From positions 7,440,001-7,504,000 of the forward strand of contig OY781040.1 in NCBI GenBank assembly GCA_963676095.1: a stretch of DNA of 64,000 nucleotides, given 5' to 3'. The first letter of the stretch is position 1. Each line of letters begins with the position of its first letter. Origin of the DNA: G963676095 sp963676095. GTDB taxonomy: Bacteria > Bacteroidota > Bacteroidia > Bacteroidales > Prolixibacteraceae. A model generated the notes under the pieces. It ran no database searches. It was not told the DNA's origin and saw nothing but the letters and a program-made list of their open reading frames with translations. The position numbers and the translations under genes were made by a program. Positions 25,461 to 34,082 of this stretch are shown in pieces.

Positions 25461-25484
25461 AAATAAGACCGGTTGGTCTTATTT
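25461..25484. promoter_or_regulatory. autoregulatory operator upstream of the TetR gene
   Basis: AAATAAGACC, then GGTT, then GGTCTTATTT form a near-perfect 24-bp palindrome 5 bp upstream of the tetR start codon. The core AGACCGGTTGGTCT differs from the other operator only at its centre. Confidence 0.8.
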
Positions 25485-25702
25485 AGAAAAAATCTGAATA
25501 AATACAGGGCGATCTTTGCAATTTCTTAACATCAGCGCATACTGACCAGTGCATTTCACAAACGCAGAAAAAGGAACATTTAATTGATTGTCAAACCATA
25601 CCGTCTCTGAAGGTTAGCGTCCCTCTCCGTTTTTGTAAAACGATTTTCTTTTTTTGTGCCGGTACAAATATGTAATTGAGCCAACAGGGGTAATGCCCAT
25701 TA

Positions 25703-27907
25703 TTAATGTGCATAAGCAACCTGGACTAAAGTCCGGTACTTTTTATAAAGATCTGCTGCCTTTTCAACGCAATTCCCGGACGGACTGACAGGAAAATCTT
25801 TATGCTCGTTCACCCACTGCCATTCCCATTGCCGGATTTCCTTTCCGAATTCTTTATCGTCCATCTCCTTCCCTGATTCAAGGGCTGCTTCCGTTTCACG
25901 AAAGAACTTTTCCCAGCGCACTTTATAAAAATCATTCAGCAAGCCGCTCCACTGACGGCACGAATACTCATGTAAAGGGCTGTTTTCATCTCCCCACAAG
26001 GTAATAAGGTCCCTGGCATTCCGTTCGTAAAGCGCTTTTTCTTCACCGGTCGTTCCCCAGTCCCTTGCTGAAGAAATCCAGTTCCCCAGCAAAAAATCTT
26101 TCCGGGAAGCCAGAAGATTATCCAGATCTTCAATCAAGGCGATAAACTGAGAGCTGTATTTCCTGAAAGCAACAAGATCTTTCTGCTGATAAGCAACCAC
26201 CCACTGATGCTGCAAAGGCAGCGCATAATTGGCCAGCACCTGTCTGGTCAGGTCAACCAGATCGTACTGAAAACCATCGCTGTTTTTACAGGCGGGTACC
26301 GCCTTCATAAAATCGTCCCACGCAGGTAAAAGATCGGCTGCCGGATAATTAAGCTTTGTTTTTGTCCAGGCTGTTGCCGGCTCAAAAGTAGGACGCCCGG
26401 TGATAATCGACTCAGCCCCATCCCTGATTTCTTTCCCGTTATAGACCGTTGTCTTTAATATCTCCCATGCGCGGATGGCAGAAGAATCGGCACACCCGTA
26501 CCGGTCGACAATGTACGAACGGAGCCAATCGTTAAGATCAACAGGTTTATTGGACCAGGCGTTGGTCATCATCAGTTCATAAAGTACCGGGTTCTGTTCA
26601 ATGGCTTCCATCGTCAGGCCAATACCCCTCATTTTACCCGAATCCGGATCATTCAGCGCAGTTGCCGGTTCTTTTGCTATATCTTCCAGATGCCCGAACA
26701 TATTCGTATTTCCGCCAAAGTTATTCAGCATGTTCCAGATCCAGGGTTTCCCGTAAAAAGCATGCGTCCTTTTCCAAACCGGCTCAATCTCAGCAGCAAG
26801 GTCCAGAATTATCATATGATTGTCCGGGACAGCATTAAGTAACGCCTCAATCTGGGGAGCCTGCCAGAATTTCCGGTCGCTGTAAAACAGCCAGCCCTGC
26901 ATTACCCAGACAGATTTGGGATCGACCTTCCGCATTCCTTCAAAAGTCCTGGCACTAAGTTCAGACAACGCTGCCGGTTCGTTCGACGGCGGCTCATTTT
27001 CGTTAAACGTATCAGCGGAATATAAATGATCAGTACCGTATATCTCCGTTTGTTTCCTCAGAAACTTTTCTCCGATAAAGGCAAATAAAGAATCCTGGGG
27101 ATCGAGGATATAGGTATCGGCAAATCCATTATTCCAATTGGTCTGTTTCAGGTGCGCATCCGGAAATTTTTCTTTAAAGGCAGCAGGAACATGTCCGGTA
27201 AAAGCAGGCAACACGGGTTTCATACCCAGTTCCCTTTCCCGGTGCAGGATCTTTAGCTGAAGGTCTTTATGCCCTTGCATCCAGCTAAATGGCAGTGGTC
27301 CTCCCCAACCATCCAGGTTTCCCATCCAAAACCATGAAAAATATGAAGGGCCACAGAAGAAACCTTTCAGGTCAGAATCTGAAAACCCCAGGTCGCGGTA
27401 GACCTCGTACCAGATATATTCTTCTCCTGTAATAGCCAGTGGCATGTTTATCCCGTGCAGGGCCATCCAGTCGATTTCTTTTTCCCAGCGGTCCCAGTTC
27501 CACCAGCTCATGCTGTAATTAAAAGTACAGTAATTCAAATAATAACGGTATTCATAAGGAGAAGATTTTCTGACCTTAACAGGAACAGCAGGTAACTTTT
27601 CCGGCAGGTTCAGGTTTACGCCGTTCCAGGTAACCTGACAATGACAATATTCATTCAAATAGAAATACAGTGCTGAAGCGATACTAACACCGTCATTCCC
27701 CGACAATACAATCCTGCCGTTTCTGCTTTCAACCTGGAATCCATCACCGGCACCAATGCTATCTAAAGGTTCAATAACAAACTGTTCCGCATGGGCAGGA
27801 ACTATTCTTTTCAGCAAATCTTCGGAAGCTTTAATATTCAGCCCGGCATTTACATTAGTAATCACCAAAAAGAAGAAAATAATTACGGCGGTTCTTTTTA
27901 CGGACAT
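25703..27907 (-). CDS. alpha-N-acetylglucosaminidase, GH89
   Basis: A 734-aa secreted enzyme homologous to human lysosomal NAGLU. After a signal peptide come an N-terminal domain, the catalytic TIM barrel starting at SPYEYRYYLNYCTFNYSM, and an all-helical C-terminal domain. Family landmarks are WEKEIDWMALHGINMPLA, HVPAAFKEKFPDA, ADTFNENEPPSNEP with one catalytic Glu, MQGWLFYSDRKFW, MLNNFGGNTNMFGHL and LTMEAIEQN with the second Glu. It removes terminal alpha-linked GlcNAc. The start at 27907 (MSVKRTAV) gives a clean signal peptide. The gene upstream in the same unit encodes an HGSNAT-like acetyltransferase, its biochemical partner in animal heparan sulfate degradation. Confidence 0.93.
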   Translation of the reverse strand: MSVKRTAVIIFFFLVITNVNAGLNIKASEDLLKRIVPAHAEQFVIEPLDSIGAGDGFQVESRNGRIVLSGNDGVSIASALYFYLNEYCHCQVTWNGVNLNLPEKLPAVPVKVRKSSPYEYRYYLNYCTFNYSMSWWNWDRWEKEIDWMALHGINMPLAITGEEYIWYEVYRDLGFSDSDLKGFFCGPSYFSWFWMGNLDGWGGPLPFSWMQGHKDLQLKILHRERELGMKPVLPAFTGHVPAAFKEKFPDAHLKQTNWNNGFADTYILDPQDSLFAFIGEKFLRKQTEIYGTDHLYSADTFNENEPPSNEPAALSELSARTFEGMRKVDPKSVWVMQGWLFYSDRKFWQAPQIEALLNAVPDNHMIILDLAAEIEPVWKRTHAFYGKPWIWNMLNNFGGNTNMFGHLEDIAKEPATALNDPDSGKMRGIGLTMEAIEQNPVLYELMMTNAWSNKPVDLNDWLRSYIVDRYGCADSSAIRAWEILKTTVYNGKEIRDGAESIITGRPTFEPATAWTKTKLNYPAADLLPAWDDFMKAVPACKNSDGFQYDLVDLTRQVLANYALPLQHQWVVAYQQKDLVAFRKYSSQFIALIEDLDNLLASRKDFLLGNWISSARDWGTTGEEKALYERNARDLITLWGDENSPLHEYSCRQWSGLLNDFYKVRWEKFFRETEAALESGKEMDDKEFGKEIRQWEWQWVNEHKDFPVSPSGNCVEKAADLYKKYRTLVQVAYAH

Positions 27908-27970
27908 AAGCTTTTTCAAATAAATATTGACAAAAACAGATATTTCAGGAAACATATGCAATGGTAAGTT

Positions 27971-29119
27971 CTACACCTTAAGAAACCATTTCTTTTTATA
28001 CAGGAAGTACAATAACCCTAATTGAACCACCAATATTCCGGTCCCCAACCATACTTCCTGCCAACCGGCAGAAGCAAACCGTATTATTCCGCCAAAAAGA
28101 TAGGAGGCTGTTGCCTGAAAATCGATAATTCCATGAGATGCCATATAAATCAAGATGGAATTCCGTCCGATCCAGACAAAAGGCAGGCACCACTTCTTTA
28201 ACCCGGCAACATCGATAACCAGATAAAACAAACAAAGCAGGATCAGGCTCCACCCACCGGCATAAAAAACGAATGAGCTGGTCCACATATTTTTATTGAT
28301 CGGGAACGAAAGATCCCAAAGGAGCCCTATTCCAAGACACAAAAGACCTGCAACGCCCATGGCCAGCCCCTTTCTGAGCATTGGCCAGTCCTTGTTCTCC
28401 CAGCGGAGGAAATGACCTGTAAACACCCCCAGCAAGGAAGTCCCGATAGCAGGGATCGTCGAAAGAATTCCTTCAGGGTCATACACCGCCCGGTGCAACT
28501 TACCGGGCAACAGGATCCTGTCAATATACCCTTCCAGGTTTCCCTCAGGAGTAAGGACGCCGGCACCGAAACCCGGAACGGGAACCAGCTTCATGATAGC
28601 CCAATAGCCAAGCAATAACCCCAGGAACCAATAAATCTGTTTCTTCAGGTTACAATTAAGATAGATCAACCCGGCAAAAAAACCGGCAAGGGCAATACGT
28701 CCCAGCACACTGGCAATCCTGGTTTCGGAATACCCTTTCCACTGAAAAAGTCCGTTCACCACCATACCACAGATGATAAGTATTAGTGTCCGGCTGATCA
28801 GAGAAGAATAAATGGCTTTTTTAGCAACTTTTATATCTTCAGCCACTTCCAGTTTTTTTCCAAATGAATAAGGCATCGATACCCCTGCAATAAAAATGAA
28901 CAGGGGAAAAATCATATCATAAAAAGTGAAACCATTCCATTGGGTATGGTGCAACTGCCCTGACATCCATAAAAACAAGGGAGCATCCGTAGCTTTAGCC
29001 AAAGCATGGACAATAATCTCCCCACTGATAATCCACATCATATCGAACCCACGCAGGGCGTCAAGCGAAAACACTCGTCCGGAAGATACCCGGTCTTTCT
29101 CCACTCCAGAATTTCTCAT
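27971..29119 (-). CDS. HGSNAT-like transmembrane acyltransferase (COG4299/DUF5009 type)
   Basis: A 382-aa polytopic membrane protein with about ten helices. The opening FSLDALRGFDMMWIISGE and the conserved block LHHTQWNGFTFYDMIFPLFIFIAGVSM match the bacterial relatives of heparan-alpha-glucosaminide N-acetyltransferase. The His next to WNG is the likely catalytic residue by analogy with the human enzyme. In animals the enzyme carries acetyl groups from cytosolic acetyl-CoA across the membrane to terminal glucosamine, making the substrate of NAGLU. The NAGLU gene follows 64 bp downstream, so the pair probably works on the same glycan. The function of bacterial members has not been shown to my knowledge. 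Confidence 0.82.
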   Translation of the reverse strand: MRNSGVEKDRVSSGRVFSLDALRGFDMMWIISGEIIVHALAKATDAPLFLWMSGQLHHTQWNGFTFYDMIFPLFIFIAGVSMPYSFGKKLEVAEDIKVAKKAIYSSLISRTLILIICGMVVNGLFQWKGYSETRIASVLGRIALAGFFAGLIYLNCNLKKQIYWFLGLLLGYWAIMKLVPVPGFGAGVLTPEGNLEGYIDRILLPGKLHRAVYDPEGILSTIPAIGTSLLGVFTGHFLRWENKDWPMLRKGLAMGVAGLLCLGIGLLWDLSFPINKNMWTSSFVFYAGGWSLILLCLFYLVIDVAGLKKWCLPFVWIGRNSILIYMASHGIIDFQATASYLFGGIIRFASAGWQEVWLGTGILVVQLGLLYFLYKKKWFLKV

Positions 29120-29449
29120 CAGAAAAAATTTTATTTATTTAACTATATTTCTGCATGTTTAAATCTAAAATCTGCCATCCGGAACTACGCTTCCGCATCT
29201 GAAACGTGACTATCTATGGCTTGTTTCATGATTAAACCGGGATTTGCCGAGTGTTAAAAATACATAAAGAAAACTGAAGATAAACCGCTCTCTTTACAAT
29301 CTTTTTTTTAATACTGCAAAATATAATCTTCCCGTGAAGATAAAACCAGGGTTTATAATCAAATTGCAAACAAAATCGTGTGGAATGCTAAAGACAAATC
29401 AAAAATAAGAAGCAAAATAAAGCGGTGAAACCACTAAATGACCCCAGAA
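29120..29449. other. intergenic, no gene seen
   Basis: This 330-bp AT-rich gap separates two minus-strand units. I see no open frame, no repeat and no clear terminator. Confidence 0.5.
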
Positions 29450-30148
29450 TCAAATTACTTCGAGGCATTTTAACTGAAGGAAATCAGGCATATCAGGAGG
29501 GGTATTCAATATAAAGGCCCCCATCAGGAAAATTTTCTCTGCCCCATATTTTTCCTTGATCCGTTGTGACTGACGCACGATAAAAGCATAACTTTCGTCG
29601 AGCAAAATCTCCATAATAAACGGTACTGGTTGTAATGCAGGGATCTTATCAAGTTTCTTCGACAGCATTTTCCGGACAAGTGACTGTTGAAAATCATCCT
29701 CCGAAAAAAGATTTGGATCAGCACCTTCAAGCAATGAATTATAGGCCCCAATGGCAGCTCCGCAACTCAGCGTATCCCGTTCCTGTCCATGCCGGTGTAC
29801 AAAACCCAACTGCCGGGGACCAATACCGGTATGCGGCCCGAAAAATATGAAAGCAGCCCCCTTGTCCGGAATGTGGTCGCCGAAGGCATTAAAACCGGTT
29901 TCCCCGGAAAAAGGATAACCGCTTAACCCCCCGAGCCGGAAATAATAGCCAAAGGATTCCTCAATTTTATTGATTACCTGGTTATTCAGCTCATCAGGGC
30001 ATGCAGAAACAGCGGCAATGGTCTTATCCATTATCATCCCGTATTCTTTTTCCAGCGTTCCGCAACAGGAGTCAATTACCTGATAAAAGGGTGCTGCCCC
30101 GGGAAAACAGGTATGGATCAGGTCATAAACCTCTTTGTTTTTACCCAT
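29450..30148 (-). CDS. LCIB/LCIC-type carbonic anhydrase
   Basis: A 232-aa protein that matches the limiting-CO2-inducible B/C (LCIB/LCIC) carbonic anhydrase family. The ESFGYYFRLGGLSGYPF, SGETGFNAFGDHIPD, FFGPHTGIG and DTLSCGAAIGAYNSLLEG blocks follow the algal LCIB order. The zinc ligands Cys-His-Cys of that family correspond to Cys50 (SACPDE), His106 and Cys129. The ATG at 30148 follows the ppc stop codon by one base, so the two genes are translationally coupled. A carbonic anhydrase here would supply bicarbonate to PEP carboxylase. No signal peptide is present, consistent with cytoplasmic action. The family call comes from recalled motifs and needs a profile search. Confidence 0.72.
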   Translation of the reverse strand: MGKNKEVYDLIHTCFPGAAPFYQVIDSCCGTLEKEYGMIMDKTIAAVSACPDELNNQVINKIEESFGYYFRLGGLSGYPFSGETGFNAFGDHIPDKGAAFIFFGPHTGIGPRQLGFVHRHGQERDTLSCGAAIGAYNSLLEGADPNLFSEDDFQQSLVRKMLSKKLDKIPALQPVPFIMEILLDESYAFIVRQSQRIKEKYGAEKIFLMGAFILNTPPDMPDFLQLKCLEVI

Positions 30149-30149
30149 A

Positions 30150-32921
30150 TCATCCTGTTGTTCCCAGTGCATTCGCGATGGCATTGACACACTGGAGAGA
30201 GGCAAAAAGGTATTTGTCTGCCTCCTTATCTTCTTCTTTTCTTGCTGTCCTCCACTTCCGGAGTAAATCAATCTGTGCTTCATGTAAATTAGTAAGGGCT
30301 TCTGCCCGCAATATGGTTGAATAATAATGGTTCTTCCTTCTTTCCCGGAAAGGCTTATGCAACAAATCGGAAAGCATTTCCCTCGTCAGTTCCAGTTCGG
30401 GAAGGAGTTTTTTCATAATACGCTCCCTCACCTTGCCGTCTTCCACCAGTGCCGCATACTTCGACATAATAGTTTCATCGGTGGCAGCCAGGCTGGAGTC
30501 AAGGTTTGTCATGACATACCGGATAAAAGGATCGTATTTCACCAGCTTACAAAGTTTCACGTATTCTTCATTATGTTGTACTTTCATCTCCTGTAAGGTA
30601 GACCCTACCCCATACCAGCTGGTAATATTAAAACGCGACTGGGCCCAACTGAATACCCAGGGGATCGCGCGAAGATCGGCCATGGTACGTTTCCCGGTCC
30701 TTCGGGCCGGCCTCGATCCGATCTTACTTTGTTCAATTACATCAATAGGCGTCGCTTCCGAAAAAAAGCGGATAAAATCGGGGTCTGAAATCAGTTCGGA
30801 ATAGAAATACTGTCCCCTTTCGCCAAGGCTCCGGAATAATCCGCTGACATCCTCGCCTTCTTCCGGAAGATACTTATGAATAATTGTTTGAGACGAGACG
30901 CTGGCAAGCATCAGTTCCAGGTTGTAGGCAGCATTTACCAGATTAGCATATTTCCGTTCGATGGTTTCCCCCTGCTCGGTAATCCGGAATTTACCATTGA
31001 CCGATGAGAAAGGCAGGGTCTTTACAAACCAGTGGACAGGCCCTGATCCTCTGCTGATACTTCCCCCCTTACCATGAAAAAAACGTATTGTAACACCGTG
31101 TTTTTTCCCGATAGCCGCCAAATACGTCTGGGCTTCATGCAGGAACCACGAACTGGCAAGTATCCCGCCATCCTTATTACTATCGCTGTACCCGATCATT
31201 ACATCCTGGTATAAAGTATCTTCTTTATCCCGTTCCTTCCGGAAAAGCAGGCTATTCTTAACAACCGGATGTCCAAGGTAATCATCGAGTATGCCGGCGC
31301 TGTCTTTCAGGTCCCTGATTGTCTCGAATAATGGCACTACCGGTAGTTTTGCAGCAAGAACACCGTTATGGATAACCGTCAGTCCTGTTTCCCGCATAAA
31401 CAGGTAAACAGTAAGCAGATCTTCCGTATTCCTTGTCATGCTGACGATATATTTTCCAAGAGAACGTTCACTGTAATGATCAATATGGTCTTTTACAACC
31501 CTAAACGTTTCGATAACATTCACTGCTTCCTTTCCGGTTTCGGAATGGTCCAGCAAAAAGGGCCTGTTCATCCTTAGTTCGGCATCCAGAAATTTTCTTT
31601 TCCCTGAAGATAAAAACCCGGATGAATTTCTGTCCTCATTTCCCATGGAAGCATTTACCAGCTGATGAAGCGCTTTTTCGTGGTACTGGCTATTTTGCCG
31701 GATATCGAGTTGCGCCAGGTGAAAACCAAAAACTTTCAGTAAACGTTTGCACCTGCCAACATCAACATGGGCCACTTCAGGAATCCCGCATAACCCGAGT
31801 TCCCGGTAAAGCAAGTCCAAGTCGTCGAGAAGCTGGTCGGAATGTTTATAGCTATTCTTACGATCCTGAAGTTCGATATTAAATTCCTGGGTAACATCAA
31901 TGGGAAGCTTTTCGAGTAACAGCAGGACATAAGCCTTAAAAATTTCGCGATGATGTTCCTGCATCACCTCTTCTCCCGGGGAAGCCAGTTCTTCCAAAAG
32001 ACCTGATATCCTGACCGAAAAAGCTTCTCCGATCTGTTCTTCATCAACGTAAATACTTAATTTGCCGGCCAATTCCAGCAGTTCCCGTTTTATAATGAGA
32101 AAGGCGTGTATTCTCAACTTACGAAGCGCTGTCCGCGTAATTTCAGGGCTAACCAGCGGATGGCCGTCCCGGTCCCCACCGACCCAGTTTCCAAAGGCTA
32201 ATCCGGGAAACACATCGTTATTTTTCAAAAGTGATAAATCAAAGCCAGATTCCTTCCATGCCTGCTTTAGCCGTTTATCAAGAAAAATAACCACGTCCGG
32301 AAAGACATGGGTCAGGTAGTGCAGTATGTTATCCAGCTCTGATTCCAGTCCCGGCTTTTCAATATAGATCTCACCGATATGCCATAACCGGTGCATGATC
32401 TGTTTAATTTCTTCCCGAATCCCATCCTGTTCAATCCGCGTGTACATTTTGTTTTCCCGGCGGACAAGAAGGAGATAAAGGTTTCTGTACTCTTCCAGCA
32501 CGACTGTCCGTTTTGCCTCAGTTGGATGAGCCGTTAAAACCGGTTCTATTAAAACCTCAGGCAAGACACTCAATATCTGACTTTCAGTAATTCCCTTTTC
32601 CTTCAGCATGCGAAAACCGGACGCCCAGAGGCCATTCACCAGTGCCATGTCTTCATCCTCCTTCGCCCTTCGTCCCTGAACTGCCCCGTTTACTTCCACA
32701 AGGTTCAACAACTGGAAACACATGGATAGCATATGAATGTAATCGCTGCTGTGCAATATTTCTACCGGTGGTTTTTCAGAAGAGCCTATCCATGGAATAA
32801 AAGGAACCAGTGTACTTTTTTCGTTTTCCAGTAATACCTCTTTAAAACAAGCCAACAAAAAGTCCAGATCATCATATGGCTTTTCCAAAGCCTCCTTTAC
32901 CTGAGAAAAAATGATACTCAT
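30150..32921 (-). CDS. ppc: phosphoenolpyruvate carboxylase
   Basis: A 923-aa enzyme that adds bicarbonate to PEP to form oxaloacetate. Signatures are VLTAHPTEAKRTVV with the catalytic His near residue 136, MIGYSDSNKDGG, the glycine-rich loop FHGKGGSISRGSGP, and FSWAQSRFNITSWYG. The C-terminus ends in TTG where many family members have NTG. Length is normal. It replenishes oxaloacetate for the citrate synthase or the succinate pathway. The downstream carbonic anhydrase gene begins immediately at its stop codon. Confidence 0.95.
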   Translation of the reverse strand: MSIIFSQVKEALEKPYDDLDFLLACFKEVLLENEKSTLVPFIPWIGSSEKPPVEILHSSDYIHMLSMCFQLLNLVEVNGAVQGRRAKEDEDMALVNGLWASGFRMLKEKGITESQILSVLPEVLIEPVLTAHPTEAKRTVVLEEYRNLYLLLVRRENKMYTRIEQDGIREEIKQIMHRLWHIGEIYIEKPGLESELDNILHYLTHVFPDVVIFLDKRLKQAWKESGFDLSLLKNNDVFPGLAFGNWVGGDRDGHPLVSPEITRTALRKLRIHAFLIIKRELLELAGKLSIYVDEEQIGEAFSVRISGLLEELASPGEEVMQEHHREIFKAYVLLLLEKLPIDVTQEFNIELQDRKNSYKHSDQLLDDLDLLYRELGLCGIPEVAHVDVGRCKRLLKVFGFHLAQLDIRQNSQYHEKALHQLVNASMGNEDRNSSGFLSSGKRKFLDAELRMNRPFLLDHSETGKEAVNVIETFRVVKDHIDHYSERSLGKYIVSMTRNTEDLLTVYLFMRETGLTVIHNGVLAAKLPVVPLFETIRDLKDSAGILDDYLGHPVVKNSLLFRKERDKEDTLYQDVMIGYSDSNKDGGILASSWFLHEAQTYLAAIGKKHGVTIRFFHGKGGSISRGSGPVHWFVKTLPFSSVNGKFRITEQGETIERKYANLVNAAYNLELMLASVSSQTIIHKYLPEEGEDVSGLFRSLGERGQYFYSELISDPDFIRFFSEATPIDVIEQSKIGSRPARRTGKRTMADLRAIPWVFSWAQSRFNITSWYGVGSTLQEMKVQHNEEYVKLCKLVKYDPFIRYVMTNLDSSLAATDETIMSKYAALVEDGKVRERIMKKLLPELELTREMLSDLLHKPFRERRKNHYYSTILRAEALTNLHEAQIDLLRKWRTARKEEDKEADKYLFASLQCVNAIANALGTTG

Positions 32922-32992
32922 CCCGGATATGTTTTATTTAAGACAAAAACATCCGAAATCAAATACAGTTCAATAAATACAGGAAAAGATGA

Positions 32993-33000
32993 CAAATTTA
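32993..33000 (-). promoter_or_regulatory. -7 element of ppc
   Basis: TAAATTTG on the minus strand matches TAnnTTTG, 72 bp upstream of the ppc start codon. No clear -33 box. Confidence 0.4.
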
Positions 33001-33123
33001 CAGCTCTGGTATACCTTTTCTTCCGGATCCGGTCTTGCAAATTTTCTCACCAAAGCAGGGTGCACGTTATCGTTATTTTATTTCTGTTTCCGGGCTTGGT
33101 TACTCTTCCGCGATCTGTTTTTT

Positions 33124-33365
33124 ACTATGACGTCTGCAAATTTTTCTGCAGACGTCCATCGTAAAATCCACATAGGTTTGCGACCAAATCGGCACACGTG
33201 TATAACTGAATTTTCACACACCGTAAGTGTTGCTTACATACTTATGGAAGTCCATTTTCTCAAGCATGAAAATTTACACAGATACTTAAGAAAATTTACT
33301 TCCGCACGTGTAAAAATTTATGACAGCCCGTATACAAAAAGCCTTCCTGTGTATCCCGTACAACT
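33124..33365. repeat. degenerate 22-bp tandem array with palindromic cores (11 units)
   Basis: Cutting the sequence every 22 bp from 33124 lines up eleven units. Each has a small dyad at positions 5-14 (for example ACACGTGT, ATACTTAT, CTTAAG, CACGTG) and an A/T-rich end (AAT, TTT or TTAC at positions 17-22). The bases of the dyad differ between units while the spacing does not. The first two units also form a larger inverted repeat, GACGTCTGCA/TGCAGACGTC at 33129-33156. It fills the gap between ppc and the YhhN gene. Confidence 0.65.
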
Positions 33366-33386
33366 ATTTCAACGGTCCCCTAAATA

Positions 33387-34082
33387 TCAACTTTCGACTG
33401 TTAATAATAATTTTCTGCTCATCAACGAAAAAGTTACGCTAATCTGTGCCAGGTAATACGTCGGAAGTATCAGGAAACTTAAACCGTCATAGTTTGCAAA
33501 CTCACGGAGGGCAATAATAGTATCAGAAAACAGGACCATTCCAATGCCAAAGATATAGGCTGCCCGCACAATAACCTGCCCCCGGATACCGGAGGCGGCC
33601 CCCATTGAAAAACAGGATATCAGCAAATAGCAAAGAACAGCAACCAGAAGAAAGTTGTCCCTGATAGCAGGGCTTAACATGAAAAAGAAAAAGAAAAAGT
33701 AGCCGATCAGTAAAACAACGGTCAAAAAATACGGAATTCTCCCGTTCAGCAAGGAATAAGCAAGGTAAAAGGAATGAGCAATAAAAAACAAGGCGATACC
33801 GGCAATAAACCGGCCTTCATTTCCATGCCTGTTAGACAGGAACCAATCGCCCATGATTGAAAAAAGAAAGGCCCCGAAGATCATGAAAACATCACGGTAC
33901 CTGCTAAACGACCGTGCGTACACAATTAGCAGTACCAGAATTCCCCCTCCTGCAACTCCGGCTTTCATGGAAAAGTTATGAAAACGCAAAGCCAAAAGCG
34001 ATGAAACCAAAGGGATCAGCAATAGCAGAAATGCCCAATATTTTTTTGAGCATTCGCTTTTTCCTGTAAAATTATTTTCCAT
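33387..34082 (-). CDS. YhhN family membrane protein (lysoplasmalogenase-like)
   Basis: A 231-aa protein with seven or eight membrane helices. The family block GAFLFSIMGDWFLSN near residue 75 and the later YIFGIGMVLFSDTIIAL and PTYYLAQ match YhhN/TMEM86, some of which hydrolyse lysoplasmalogen vinyl ethers. Its start codon overlaps the end of the GH36-like gene by 11 bp, so it is the last gene of the carbohydrate unit. Why it is there is unclear. Confidence 0.82.
   Translation of the reverse strand: MENNFTGKSECSKKYWAFLLLLIPLVSSLLALRFHNFSMKAGVAGGGILVLLIVYARSFSRYRDVFMIFGAFLFSIMGDWFLSNRHGNEGRFIAGIALFFIAHSFYLAYSLLNGRIPYFLTVVLLIGYFFFFFFMLSPAIRDNFLLVAVLCYLLISCFSMGAASGIRGQVIVRAAYIFGIGMVLFSDTIIALREFANYDGLSFLILPTYYLAQISVTFSLMSRKLLLTVES

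Noticed and set aside
33124..33365. CRISPR array
   Set aside because: Units are contiguous and degenerate with no unique spacers, and no cas genes are in the window. The same applies to the arrays at 56.2-56.7 and 59.6 kb.
32989..33456. 155-aa plus-strand frame between ppc and the YhhN gene
   Set aside because: It runs through the 22-bp tandem array, has no family, and ends inside the YhhN gene.
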